From NCBI GenBank assembly GCA_950295325.1, contig OX485804.1, positions 30,938,001 to 31,002,000 of the forward strand: a DNA stretch of 64,000 bases, read 5' to 3'. Within the stretch, counting starts at the first letter, position 1. Each line of letters begins with the position of its first letter. This document shows positions 35,601-47,001 of the stretch, one piece after another. The position numbers and the translations under genes were made by a program. The stretch is from Polytrichum commune (taxonomy: Eukaryota; Streptophyta; Polytrichopsida; Polytrichales; Polytrichaceae). Under the pieces are notes generated by a model. It was not told the origin of the DNA. It did no database searches and saw only the letters and a program-made list of their open reading frames with translations.

Positions 35601-36867
35601 ACAAATTACATACTCTGAGAATTCGATACTCCCCGAGTTATATCAAAAATCTTTCACACCTGCTTTTAAAGTATTGACAAATTCCGTACAAAACATCTAC
35701 AGCTTGGTTCACAGTATAATGGAGCATTCTGTCAACAACATGATGCTCAGGTTGTGTCACTCAATTTCCCTTTTTCCTTTTTCACAAGTGTCAAACCTGA
35801 GGATAAATTTCAAAAGATGAAGTTGCTGCACATGTGTCTAACATTTAATACAATTTCTATGATCTCTCATAACTCCCAAACTTTCAAGCCTTTTTGACAC
35901 AACTTACTCAAGGGTTTGCTACTCCCAGGTTGTATCGAACAACTTGGACACTTGCTTCTCAAATATTGGCAAAATTCCATTACAAAAGATCAACGGATTG
36001 GTTCACAGTACTCCTAATGAAGCACTCTGTGAACAACATATTCTAAGCTTGTGTCACTTATAAGTTCTCCTTTCTCCTCATCTGAAAATTGACATGCCTA
36101 AGGCAAAGCAGGGGAAAATTTGACCGTATCTTACCGAAGGAAAGTAGCATGATGAGTTATCAAAGACTTTATCACTTGCTTCGCAGAGACCTGTTGGAAT
36201 TGTTTCAGGTCCACTATAAAACGACGAAGCTCCTGTAAAATGATTGAAATATATATGTTTGAGCAAAAGATAAAGCAACGAACGAGAAGAACAAGGTTAC
36301 GGTCATATTGCTGCAAAACAAATGATTCCAACATGAATGCTGATTGTTCTGTAGCAGGTCTAGCATTTCTAGGTTTGGATATCTGTGAACACATAGGAGG
36401 AGTCCACTTGAATTAATTTTAAACTGGGAGAGGTGATTGCTCTTACAGCTTTCGTCTTTGATGCGTAATCTTCTTTGCTTTTGGCTCCGAAAATGTATGC
36501 AGGTATAGTAATTCCACATAGTCGGGACTGGAAGTTGTGACGAGCCACCTATCAAATTCATTCACTTTGCCAATGAAATTGCAGTACACGTGCATACAAA
36601 ACATGTCATCAAACTTCAAAATTACAGTCCGCAATTTTGCAGAAATATTTGGATGGGAATTATGATATGGCTTACCTCTTCTTCCTCTTCCATAAAGTGA
36701 ATCCTTTCAAAGACATATGACTCTGGATGGAAACTGTCATCCTCGAAGTCTTCAAGCTCAAGACGCGGAGGCCGATTTTTCTCAAGGAAGCTATGGTTGA
36801 TGCACGAATTTGGCCAATTGTATGTAATAATATCATCTGCCGAGGGATCAAAGGACGATGTTGGCAT
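29680..36867 (-). CDS. EXO84: Exocyst complex subunit EXO84 (plant EXO84B-like)
   Basis: The predicted protein of 777 residues is close to the usual plant length of about 750. EXO84 is one of eight exocyst subunits that tether secretory vesicles to the plasma membrane before fusion. Exons, in order on the minus strand: 36867..36676, 36232..36135, 35452..34813, 32835..32371, 32049..31915, 31581..31216, 30653..30468, 30288..30152, 29794..29680 (stop TAG). All junctions keep frame. Residues about 40-130 match the conserved N-terminal region (ELRRFIVDLKQ, MSREVASMEQGIIKLRSLL). Residues about 220-470 match the EXO84 C-terminal domain (RGVELRAIVAYMDQLGEGA, AATGALRGAAECVEIAFGYC, FRPSVEQAMEANMKRIEES). 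GPQLLGPIGLQQ and LPSDDWF mark the C-terminus. A Ser run at about 155-160 comes from a trinucleotide repeat. Intron 3 has a GC donor. Family identification is firm; the start ATG is the first in frame. Confidence 0.95.
31582..31914 (-). other. EXO84 intron 5
   Basis: This is a canonical intron with donor GTGAGT after GGAAAA and acceptor ACAG/AG before ACTCGGCAA. The acceptor two bases further upstream would break the frame, which fixes the junction at 31581. Compared with Arabidopsis-type EXO84, the protein lacks a short spacer here, so the missing residues may be a real lineage difference or a small unrecognised exon. Confidence 0.6.
32095..32240. repeat. Short inverted-repeat element in EXO84 intron 4
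   Basis: The sequence from GGCTCTCTATTCC to the complementary GGAGATAGAGCGCC-like end (AGATAGATAGAGCGCCCTC) is homologous to 37450..37600. More distantly it matches the complement of 48630..48700 and 48838..48910. The shared core includes GCCACATGTCA and CTGGAAACTACATTCCA. The ends are imperfect inverted repeats, which suggests a MITE. It lies wholly inside intron 4 and does not touch a splice site. Confidence 0.5.
34045..34420 (-). pseudogene. Decayed duplicate of the end of EXO84 exon 3, copy A
   Basis: The sequence aligns with the true exon/intron boundary region starting at 34766. Both have the intronic TGTTGACCTTAACTGACC, then GTTAGCTTGCCTGC at the donor, then the coding stretch with GTGAAGC...CAGCTGTTG. 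Frame is destroyed by many substitutions and gaps. It lies 3' of the real exon within intron 3, about 378 bp from copy B, so the three form a tandem series. Confidence 0.75.
34421..34765 (-). pseudogene. Decayed duplicate of the end of EXO84 exon 3, copy B
   Basis: This copy is closer to the real exon than copy A. Its minus-strand frame still ends in MAFSTI, as does the real exon (SQMAFSTILQ), and the GC donor context GCTTGCCTGC is kept. The spacing to the true exon is about 345 bp. Expression as an alternative exon is unlikely because the inner sequence has lost the conserved motifs. A plus-strand frame over it (34474..34731) is incidental. Confidence 0.75.
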
Positions 36868-37220
36868 AGTCAATATCCATAAATGGCAAAATTTTCTTAT
36901 GTTGGAACCTCCTTCGCAATCTTCCTCATTGATTCACCACAATGTTGGGGTTCAACAATCATAGCAAAGTCATGCAATTTCATGTTTGATTGCTTGGGTG
37001 ACGTAATCAAAGATGTTACCTTTCAATTTCTGAGTACACATAGACACAAGTTGTAGAAACGCACTAACAAACCCTAATTTCAAGGAACCAAGGACATTCC
37101 CATAGATAATGAATGAGAGAAAATCTTGAGAAGGATGAATGTGTATATAGAGGTTTGTTTGACTTCATCATAGACTTAATAGGCACCTAAGGGTCCAGCC
37201 GCACCACCTGGTGTAGAGAA
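36868..37220. promoter_or_regulatory. Upstream region of EXO84
   Basis: These bases precede the EXO84 start on the minus strand and should hold its 5' untranslated region and promoter. I cannot identify a TATA box or transcription start with confidence. Confidence 0.3.
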
Positions 37221-37223
37221 TTA

Positions 37224-37343
37224 GGGCTAATTCCATGTTAGCCGCTTGCCCACCAGATTATATTGGAAATGTGGATTCCACCACATGAAATCTACATTTC
37301 CACTAGGATGTGGCGGGCGAGCGGCCTACATGGCAACTAACCC
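37224..37343. mobile_element. 120-bp hairpin MITE flanked by TTA
   Basis: Almost the whole element is a palindrome. The left arm has CCATGTTAGCCGCTTGCCCA and continues to GGAAATGTGGATT; the right arm is its complement with few changes. TTA flanks both sides (37221..37223, 37344..37346), as for PIF/Harbinger. The same termini bound 11609..11997. A transcript would fold into one long stem of about 50 bp. It lies about 350 bp upstream of the EXO84 start. Confidence 0.88.
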
Positions 37344-37444
37344 TTAGCTAACTTATGAGTTTGTGAGGGTAAGCTAACGAAAATTCTATCCACTCAAAAT
37401 CGTCGCCACACCACCCAGCTAGGAGAATTACCTAAGTTAGTTAA

Positions 37445-37605
37445 ATCAACTACCGTAAGGGCTCTCTATTCCAACACAAAATAATAAGTTTTTCCTCAAT
37501 TTTGCCACGTGTCATGTTTACATTCACCACAACCCACTTGTATCCCATGTGGAAACTACATTCCAACACGTGTAAAGATGGAACAGGGGGCCCTCTATAA
37601 TAACT
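37445..37605. repeat. Short inverted-repeat element, second copy
   Basis: Homologous to the element in EXO84 intron 4 (32095..32240): GGCTCTCTATTCCAACA at the left, GCCACGTGTCATG and GTGGAAACTACATTCCA inside, and CAGGGGGCCCTCTAT at the right. The outer parts are imperfect inverted repeats. The target duplication was not resolved. Confidence 0.5.
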
Positions 37606-39105
37606 CATATGTGAGCTAACCGATCGCACAACCACACATCCCGGTTATTACTAACCAGAGGTTGACCAATTTAAGAAAGGAGTTAAGGTTGGCTAACCAA
37701 AGTTTTGCTAAACTTGTCCAAATTTTGAACATGACACTAATTATGATACATTATAATTAGGTGGCCCACACCATTTGTGTTTCATTATGATTCAAATATA
37801 TTCAAATATATTTATATAATATATATTTATCTAGATTTGAATGTTTACCAAAATATTGTAATGATTAATATAGTATGTTGTGATTTAAAACATATGCTAA
37901 TTTAGGACAATTTAAGAAATAGTGTGGTCCACCTCGTAGCATAATAAAGAAGAGATGAGGAAAGTAAAAAGGCGGGCATTTAAGACAAAACCCATGCTAC
38001 TCATTTGTAAAAGTTAGTTAGCATCGGGGGTATAGATGAGTTAAGATTTCTTCACAAAAGCAAGGTCCCAAAAGTTAGCTAACTTCTATTTTGATAGCTT
38101 TTATTTAAATGTTCATTTCAATTAGGTGGTGCACTCATGAGATAGATTAGCTCTCATATAGGTTAGCTACCTTATATGTTAGACAACTCTCTCAAAGGGT
38201 AGTGGATGCATAATATAACTAATTTGAGTGGTTACTTACTCTAATGGAAGTCTTACCCATGATGTATGGTTGGGAAAAAATAGTCCTCTCAAAAGTTTGA
38301 CAAGAAGTTTAGGGTTTGTGGAACTAGGCACCCAACCAAAAGATTTTGGACACTTGACAACCAAATTGGTATAATCTTATGTATTTGTTGGATGAAAGTT
38401 GCAATGGAACAATTCAAATAAACAATCATTCTTCAAGTGCATATATAATGAGGTATATGTCCCTATTGTGGGCCCTTCCAATGCCACATGCAATTCTAAT
38501 GGTTGGATTGAATTTGAATTCTCACCGTATGTTTATCAATAATGAATATCATAAAATTTAATTTGAAACATCATAGTTGAAACCGAGTTTCAAAAGTTAT
38601 GGGAGGTCAAAGTGAAGATTTTCTTAAATTTTAAGTGATCGCATAGGCTCTCACAATCATGTCTTTAGGTGTGGATCTGAGAACGGACATCAAAATGGCA
38701 TGTGCTTAACAAAGATTGGACACCATGAGCCTACAAATCCCGGACAATTGTGATGCGTCTCTGAAAAAACTTGTAATCCTACATCAATGGTAGATTTGCA
38801 TCTATCTTTCACTAACCTGGGACTCATATGCTAGTAGTGGGACTTCGCGCTAAGATGTGTTCATTATTCTAGGCTCAATAGACACGAAGGATTATACAAT
38901 AAGAAAGAGAGTATCCACTTTGATGTAGTGATTAAGATATTCACATGAGCCATGAAATCATGAGGAAAGTTTCTATGGCATGATTTGCATGACTTGGATT
39001 TGCTAATTATCTTGTATTAATTGTGATATGTTTCATAGCACATGAGAAGTGGGTCCATAGCTAAAAGTGTCCGTTTAAGGCATGCTTACAACACGAACCT
39101 TGTCA
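37606..39105. other. No gene recognised
   Basis: A+T-rich intergenic DNA. An A+T-rich direct repeat of TTCAAATATAT lies near 37795..37815. The part from about 38650 on shares motifs with the dispersed repeat in the EXO84 introns. Confidence 0.4.
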
Positions 39106-39107
39106 TA

Positions 39108-39231
39108 CACCATTCAAATATAGGCATCCAATTAAGAAGAGTGACCACATAAAGGTCCACATAGTTGTCGCCTTTAGAGTATGCGGACCTTACTTGAATA
39201 CTTTTTCTGATACCCCTCAATTTGAATGGTG
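39108..39231. mobile_element. Small TA-flanked inverted-repeat element
   Basis: The ends CACCATTCAAATA and (complement of the right end) CACCATTCAAATTG are inverted repeats flanked by TA (39106..39107, 39232..39233). A further inner inverted repeat involves AGGTCC...GGACCT. The left-end motif with CAAATATAGG(T/C)(G/A)TCCAATTAAG recurs near 7105, 30070 and 40025. It is a probable MITE; TA targets occur in Tc1/mariner-type elements. Confidence 0.55.
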
Positions 39232-39442
39232 TACGGTTAGGTGCAGCTGAAAGAACATACACCAAGAAGACTTGTGTTTAAAAGATTGGACTACATGCTC
39301 AATTTTGTTGACCATCTAGACTCAGTAGTGAACATCATTGGGAGGACCTATGATAAGTTCAAGAATCTTCACTTTGATATTAATTAACATGTTCCTACGA
39401 GCTCTAAGACATTGTGAGGAAAATGGCTATGGCCAAGATTTA

Positions 39443-39937
39443 GGGCCACTTCACACAAGAGACTGAGAGCCCATGACCATTACATTTCAAGCACTCTCAT
39501 TGGTGGAAAAGGCGGAGCTGGTCCAAGTTCACTTCACACTACGCTTGAGGGACCAACGGAGTATGTGAATGCAAGATAGATGTAAAGTCTACATGGATCC
39601 CTACATGGCATCAAATGGATCATGTTTTGTGGTCACTTGGATTGTTTCCATAAACCACCTCTTGGATGTAGGCCTAACACAAAACCAAGAGACCATGGCA
39701 CTCCGAATGTTCATAACCGTTGATTTATTCTAATTTATCATGTGTGATGACCCATATGAATAGTAATTCATCGAATAGCATTTGGTTGAGGGCCCAATCA
39801 CATATGGCTTCACACTGCACTTGAGGGTCGGTGACCACACACTACATGATTTTGGGGGTGTGTTGGCCTTTGGACACTTTCTTTTGAGCTCTCACAGTTT
39901 CATGGTCACGGCTTTTGGCTAGTGTGTGAAGTGGCCC
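39443..39937 (+). mobile_element. PIF/Harbinger-type MITE, GGGCCACTTCACAC family, copy 2
   Basis: The best preserved of three copies: 495 bp, inverted ends GGGCCACTTCACAC / GTGTGAAGTGGCCC, TTA on both sides (39440..39442, 39938..39940). It has no coding capacity. It ends about 300 bp before the ACT gene. Confidence 0.88.
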
Positions 39938-40238
39938 TTATTAGATTTGTCAATCAACTTGTACTATTTTGTGTGTTTAAATAACATACAAGAACTGACC
40001 TATTAGAAACCTTGCAAAATATACCACTCAAATAGGTGTCCAACTAAAAACGAGTGACCATACAAGGCCCACATAACGATAAGTTCCTCCACTTGGTTCC
40101 CAGACTTGGTTCTCTGCCAGCGTGTTGTCTAGGATTAGGGTTGTGCCATGCTTGAGGCATTTTAGGGTTTGGTGCTGCCAAGGAAGCAGAGAGGAAGACG
40201 AAGAGGAAGAGGCGAAGGAACAAAAGGAGGCAGGAATC

Positions 40239-43048
40239 ATGCTTAGAGCCAGACAATGCCAACGGCTATGGCGCCTAGCCGCCTTCACGCTACAGCATCC
40301 GCTTCTTCCACGCCCGCTCGCCACTCCACCTGCACAGCTTGGTACTTGAAACGATTCAACAGTAAACCATAGCAGCTTCGTTTCAGTTAGGGTTTATGAC
40401 ATTTAGGGTATGAGCTTGTTACATATGTAATGGTACATTTTATGTATCTGCAGGTTCCAGGACGAGGCGAGAATTATGCACGTCAACGTTCGAGGGGCTA
40501 CGGTCCTGGGATGCAGGAAAACAGAGCATTTCCGCATTTCAACGTACGAAACAACTTCTTAATGCTTGTGAATGCATCTTTGTGGTGTAGAATATCTATT
40601 TTTGTTTGTTGAAACATGATGTTATTAAAACTACTTGTAGCAAGGTGTTTTGTTGCACTCCTTCATTTCCATACTCTCAACTACAATCTCAAACTTTTGT
40701 GTCGGATGCGTTGGTTGTTGTTAACAGCTATCCAGCAACTAGTTGTGACGGCTTCAGGTCCCGACAGGCCTGGTATTGTGGCCAGGCTGAGCAAACGTGT
40801 TCTCGACTGTGGCGGCAATGTCGAATTGAGTAGGATGGCAAGGCTGGCGGGCGAATTTTCAATTTTGATGCTTATCACCTTCAATGTGACGTAAGTGCAT
40901 TTCTGATCTGTATTATCGCAGTGTCTTTATCCCCATCATATGTATGGGTATGCGAGATTTAGCAGAACTGAATGTTGCATCATGATTATAAAGAATAATC
41001 AGGTTATCTGTAGATACACATGCTTCCTTTTAACTAGGTCTTTGTATATACATGTATATCTTGTTCTGCGATAGCGGCAAGTCTTGTGGTAAACTTGATT
41101 AGCAAATTTTGTAAGTAAATCTCTTAAAGCTTTTCACAGGGGTGTTCAGTACAGCAAGGAAGGCTGAGCAGCTACGGAACTCCCTCCTACAAATTGAAGG
41201 TCTTCAGGTCTACTTCTTGCATCCATGACCAGAGCCTTATTATATGAAGAAGGCTTGTCTGTCGTTGTTGTTGACACACAATTAGGTTAATATGTCCTCG
41301 TCTGAATGATAAATTATTCCTTGGATTCCACTTTACTGTTGCGGTGGTGTTTATTACATGTTATTGCTGGTAGCCAATTGTTATTGATTATTTTACTTAT
41401 GCTTGATTTCAGGTAAGCACGAGGTGGACGTCGGATGATCTTGTGAAAGAGAAACATGCGTTTCAAAAATTCCGCAAGATAATGTTACGAGGCGTTGATA
41501 ACCCTGGTATGTTATCTACCGTAGATTTCGAGCTGTGCAGTGTGTAAAACTCACAATAATGATTTTATCTCTATTGGGCCGATTATCTTGTGCTTGTTGT
41601 ACTATAATTTTCAGGCTAATCTGGTGGCAAATTAGCCGGTCACATAATTGTATTGTCAGCGTTGTTTGACATGCTACATTAACATGTGATTGGTCAGTCA
41701 GATCACCAATAGACATGAGCAGATTTCTTCCTCAATTCATCTCCAGACTTTGTTGTCTCTTGGTGTGAAGCTTTTGCCTACATCGTTTACACCCCCCTAC
41801 TCTGTCTATGCCATCCTTTCAGATGGTCTATAGAACGTTACTAAATTGTGATTTTATGATAGTGACCTTTGGTAATGCAGCTTCTGTGAAATGTTGTCGC
41901 TCTTTGCTTGCCAATGATGGGTTATGCACATGTTAGAGCCCATACAGAAAGTGACCGATATTAGTGACTGGTGGCGAATTAGCCTATCGCATGATTGTGT
42001 TGTTGGCAAAGGTTAGCCTTTGTACAAATGAAACCGCTTTTACATGTGATTGGTCAGTCACCAACATACTGCGCACTGTGCTTTCTCATTTGTTTATCAA
42101 GTTTATCTTTTTTGACGTGAAAGCACTTGGCAGCATTCTCAAGTTTTTTTTGCATTCTCAAGGACTTTCCTGCTCTATAAATATGATGTGGATTTTTCTC
42201 TTTGCTTCTGGATCTAGAGGGTGTAATAATAGTTATTTAGATCCTCTCTGTACAATAGTCTTTTGTGGTGCTGATAGTAATCTTTGCAGTGGTCCTGCTT
42301 GAATGGTGACAAATTAGCCTTTGACATGACTGCATTGTTGTCGAAGCTGTAGTCTTTAACAGCTGTGCTGCGTTCACATGTGATAGGTCAGTCAGTTCAC
42401 CAATAGAAAATGCAACATGCATCTATACTGTCGGTGAAGGTTATTTTACCGGTGCTGTGTACTTGCCCACAATCCCTTAGTACTGATCATGCATTATCCT
42501 GTGTAGATTTTGCCATGATATTCTGTTCTATTTGAAAGGTTATGTATGAATATATGGTATTCACAATATTCTTCCTGGTAGTGAGGTGGTGGTTTAGGGT
42601 ATAATGAAAATCTGAACATTAGAGGAGCTGTTGGTGCAGGTTTGGTTTATAACGTTGCTGAGTACCTCTCATCACTTGGCATAAACATTGAAAGCCTTGA
42701 AACGTATACTCGAGAGGTAAGCTTTTCAATAGGTATCATATCAGAATATAGTTACACTGCGCATGTTTTATGTTCTTGGCCTATATTGGATAGCTTCGTG
42801 AATAGCTTTTGGGTTCCCAATCAATGTTGGTATATAATGAGTATATTGATTTTCAGGAGTCTTCTGGAGGACCCATGCTTTTTATGATGGAGGGAGTTAT
42901 CGCAATGCCAGTGAGTGTATCTACAAGCAAGCTTATCCACAATCTGGGCACCTTGCAAGCCACGTTGGGTGTTGAAATTGCCATCTCCAACCTCCCCAAT
43001 CCTGCCCACTATGATGCAACCACTCCTAGTCCAGAATCCGTTATGTAA
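40239..43048 (+). CDS. Double ACT-domain protein, GcvR-like, mitochondrion-targeted
   Basis: Seven exons: 40239..40341, 40454..40543, 40728..40890, about 41141..41207, 41413..41506, 42640..42716, 42857..43048 (stop TAA), about 261 residues. The Arg-rich N-terminus MLRARQCQRLWRLAAFTLQH looks like a mitochondrial presequence. ACT domain 1 (about 67-140) has VVTASGPDRPGIVARLSKRV and GGNVELSRMARLAGEF. ACT domain 2 (about 165-240) has GVDNPGLVYNVAEYLSSLGI and GGPMLFMMEGVIAMP. ACT pairs bind small ligands, often amino acids; the nearest relatives are glycine-cleavage-repressor-like proteins, but no bacterial-style repressor role should be assumed. One problem: the acceptor before exon 4 (CACAG/GGGTGTTC) leaves one base too many for the conserved frame. 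A frame-preserving ATG at 40122 would give a longer acidic leader; 40239 is preferred for its presequence. Candidate poly(A) signal AATAAA at 43518. Confidence 0.85.
40891..42639 (+). other. ACT gene introns 3 to 5
   Basis: Intron 3 (40891..41140) has donor GTAAGT. Intron 4 (41208..41412) has donor GTCTAC. Intron 5 (41507..42639) has donor GTATGT and is the longest. Intron 5 carries three spaced repeats of a short motif, roughly CACATGTGATTGGTCAGTCA (near 41682, 42041 and 42374, with changes), which suggests a small local duplication. No coding sequence is hidden here. Confidence 0.6.
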
Positions 43049-44240
43049 GAATACTTGTATTAGATAGGGGATCCGTGTGTAGGAACCAGATGTCCTTTGT
43101 ACATAGATTGCCTCAATAGATTAGTTTATATCTGGAAAATATTTTTTCATCGTGTATGATAATCGTCATCATGCTAATGTTGAATGTCGGTCAGGAATGT
43201 CTGCTAATGATTTTCTTCCTTCCAGTGCACATTTTTCTATGCAGTGTTCTTATCACTGGTATCATATATTCGTAACGTTATTAATATTGAGGAGCCCAAG
43301 GGGTTCTTAGTTCAGTTATGGTACAGGTATTAGGGCTTTTTGAGGGTTTTCCATTGTTATTTTGACCATTCTAGCTTCAATTGTCAAAACAATTGGGGTC
43401 ACTGTAATTACTTCTATTTCGATCTCAACTCAGATTCTGAAACGGCTTACGTGATTTGCAATAGCTAGCCGGGTTACTATTCTGCAAAAATGACGCCTCC
43501 ACATGTTCTCGCTTCTTAATAAAAGCGATGCCCTGTTCCACACGTGTCATAGACTGAAATCGTGATTTGAGAATGTGAGCACATTTATTCCCAGCCGTTT
43601 GCTAAATAACTCTCATGCTGTAAGTGGCAGCTGGAGATTAATAATGTTATGACCCAAAACAAACTATTGCGGATATGGGTTGTAGTGATGTTTTATATCA
43701 ATGTGGAAACTTTTCTATATAATATGACTTAATCTGTATTTCTGAAATGTAATTTTGCGAGTACTATCATCCCAACTTATGGTTTCATCCAGATGCGAAT
43801 TATTGAAACGTATTTTGGTATATGTTGAAATACATGGCATGGTAGAATGAGATTTGGATGGAGAATCACTTACTTGCAACATTGCAAATCTGCACACATT
43901 AAGCGTTCTACAAAGATTGAGAAATCATGTGACATTTTCTTCCAGTTTTGATGACACGACACGGGCTGTTTACAATTAGCATTGGAAGTGCCCACATTAG
44001 AGCCACAAAGCAAGACATAAACATACATGTTTTGTTGCGGCATTAAGAAGAACCCCACCACACGCGGCAGGGGAGAGATCAATAGTATATCGGGTACTTA
44101 GGTATCTGTACTGCCAAACACCGAGGTCCATCAATGTTCACCCCACCCTAAATTTGTGCCATTGCAGGTACAATGGCAGCAAAGCTCCGCCACAAATGGC
44201 CTATATGATGTGCCTTCCCCGGCCCTTCAAGGAACTCATT
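43049..44240. other. 3' flank of ACT gene; MITE fragment
   Basis: The first 470 bases should include the 3' untranslated region. 43760..43900 resembles the inner part of the element beginning at 54239 (ATCATCCCAACTT and GGATGGAGAATCACTTAC...AACATTGCAAATCT). The rest is unrecognised. Confidence 0.4.
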
Positions 44241-46941
44241 TAATAGTAGATATTGTTTTGCACTGTTTTGTTCTATGCCAGAAATGAGATGGCAGCATGT
44301 TATTGGTTAAGCTCTCATTATGGCGGGGGCATGCCCAGCTATTGGTGGACTTTGACTCATGATAAGCGGTCCCGCCCAAGTAGGCAACCTCCCAAAACAC
44401 ATATAATACTATTTTTTTGTTTGGCGTTTGTGTATTCTGGTGGGGATGTTTTAAGAGCATGGTGATATGCAATACACCAAACACTGACACAAAGGGGTAC
44501 TAAAATGGGAGCTAGAATTTTACAATACACAAGGCTTTACATAGAAATAGTTGAAACTAAGATTTTTTTTGGTCAAAGATTGTGAGATAATGAAAGTTGA
44601 TTCCCTAATAAGGGAGTTGAAACTAACTCCTTTAAAAGTTGCATATTGGAAGGGGGCAGAGAGTTTTATTTATTTTTATTTTTTGGGGGGGCACCACTCA
44701 AGCGGTGATAATGAGAATGTGTGGGAAATATTTTGTCGAGCTTTACCTTTTAATTGGCAGTTTCCATATCAAATTACTCAAGTGCAACTAAGCTTCTATG
44801 CGGGGCCATGAATCACTGGGACATTATTGCCCCATTATCTTGGGAGCCAACCACATTTGCGCTTTAGTTAGCGTGGGTACTATAGCCATTGATGCCTACA
44901 TATATTGTTTTGATTGCCACTTGCTGGGCATGTTGAACCCTAGTTGCCACCTTCAACTCCTAGTTTCCTGCCTGCTAGGTCTTATTTCATTGCCTTTTCT
45001 AAGACTTGTGCTCCGGTATGGGACATGCCCCCCCCCACCCACCATATCTCCGAACCCTACACAGAGTATTATATAGAAAGATTGGGCTAGGTTAAGCAAG
45101 GAGTGGACCCCCGAGCTGCTTAGTAATGTTACGTGGGTTTTAAAAACCATCCGTATTGATAACGTGTGATTGAAGCGGGCTTTAAAGGATGAGAACCTTT
45201 TTATTCCCAACCCTTGTCCGTATTATTCTCTCGTGCCTAAAACAAACGGTAGGCGAAGGCCGGCAATGCTATGACCATAAGAACACACTACTTCCTTCCT
45301 TGGAAGTGACCACATTAGGACCACACACCTAACAACAAGTGAGGGCCTAGCTAGCTATGTGGTGCGTTTGCGCAATGGTCGCACTTTTGGGTGGTCATCT
45401 ATCCTTCACATGGGGGCCCTTGGGAGGCGAGCCCCCTTGAGAAGAAACAAAAACCAAAACAGGAGTAAACTAGGGGGGGAGATTCTTGGGGAGCAAGCCT
45501 TGGCGCCTGCGTGCATCCAACGGCCCACATCCTACCATATTCCCAAGCCGCTGGGATCCGACGGCCCAGGGTGCCCAGTCGTGAAGGCTCGTGGGCATTA
45601 ATGTCGGAAAGATGCGGTGTTCGCGGAAAGGAAGGAACGACATAGAGACAAATTGTCGCCCGTTTGGGGAACCTGAAGTGGAAAGAAATCTTTCCCGGGC
45701 CTGTCAGAAGTCAACCTGACCGTCGCAGGTCGGGGGGAAGATACCCACCTGAACTCACCTGCGATGTCGCACTTTTTACTATACTTTATGCCTTCGGATG
45801 ATTCACTCTACTGATTACAAAGGCATTCGTGTGCACTTTGTAAACAAAAACAAACACACAAAAATCAGTTTTCAGGAATATCTATATGTTTATATTTATA
45901 TTTATATTCATATTCATTCACTTCACTTCACTGAATTACGGCCAAGGATTTGTGGCCGCCATGTTACCTCAAGATGTACACCATCGTTCAATGGCTACCA
46001 ACAATCCTCCGTTCTAATAATACTTAGTGACAAGTGCTTCGCCTGAGTTTAGTAGGCTGAATCATTGATAACAATGTGGGTAAGAGAAATAACCATGGCA
46101 GAGTTCCCAACTAGTATATGACTTGTTCCCAACTCCACCTACCCTCCACACTCAGCTGGATGATGTTATGAACCACGTACCCGCTTGTTTGATTGAAATA
46201 AAAGGAATCATTGTTTTGGCCTTGGAACTAGCATCAGGGACCTTGAGTTGATCTAGCGAGGGTAAATTGCAAGTGAATCAACCATAATTGAAAAGGGGTA
46301 AAGTGTTTTCCGGATGCCCTTACATGGTTGTCACAAATCTTGAGCCTTTGATTTGTGTTATCTACATATTCACCCTTATTGATAATATTTCCAAAAATAA
46401 TATAGAGAAACTACATCATCATAAGGTTAAAGGATGACTAGGTACACGTGATCTAACATGACAAGTAGAACACATCTTGCTCGTTGTACTTACTTGCTAC
46501 CTCTCTTCCTCCTTCCTTTTCATTCTCTTTGTCTTCCTCTTTCCTTGTTTCTACTTCGTGCATGTTTTGGGTCTTCCCTTGCCCTCATATACGTTGTGTT
46601 CATTGAAGCTCCAGTACCTTCCAAAACTATGATTGCGACTTCAAAGGTAAAAAAAACAAAATAAAAAGAGGCATGCAAAAGAGGCATGCAAGAGACAATA
46701 AATTAACTAAGGAAAATATGATACATGTACCCACTAGCTCACACATGAATACTACATTGACATCCTTGATTGTCCAATGATTGTCCAATGATTGTTCAAA
46801 GCATTTGCATATGACCTAATATTGTAGATTGATATCCCATTTCTTCCCCTTATTTCATACCCGCCACTACCCCTTGTTATCCATGGTTGTTGTTGTTTAA
46901 CTTCCAAATATTTGTGGGGCTTCATAAACGAATGACCTCTC

Positions 46942-47001
<60 letters not shown>

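Noticed and set aside
40028-40324. Minus-strand open frame of 98 residues
   Set aside because: It overlaps exon 1 of the ACT gene on the other strand and owes its Ser-rich run to the purine-rich leader.
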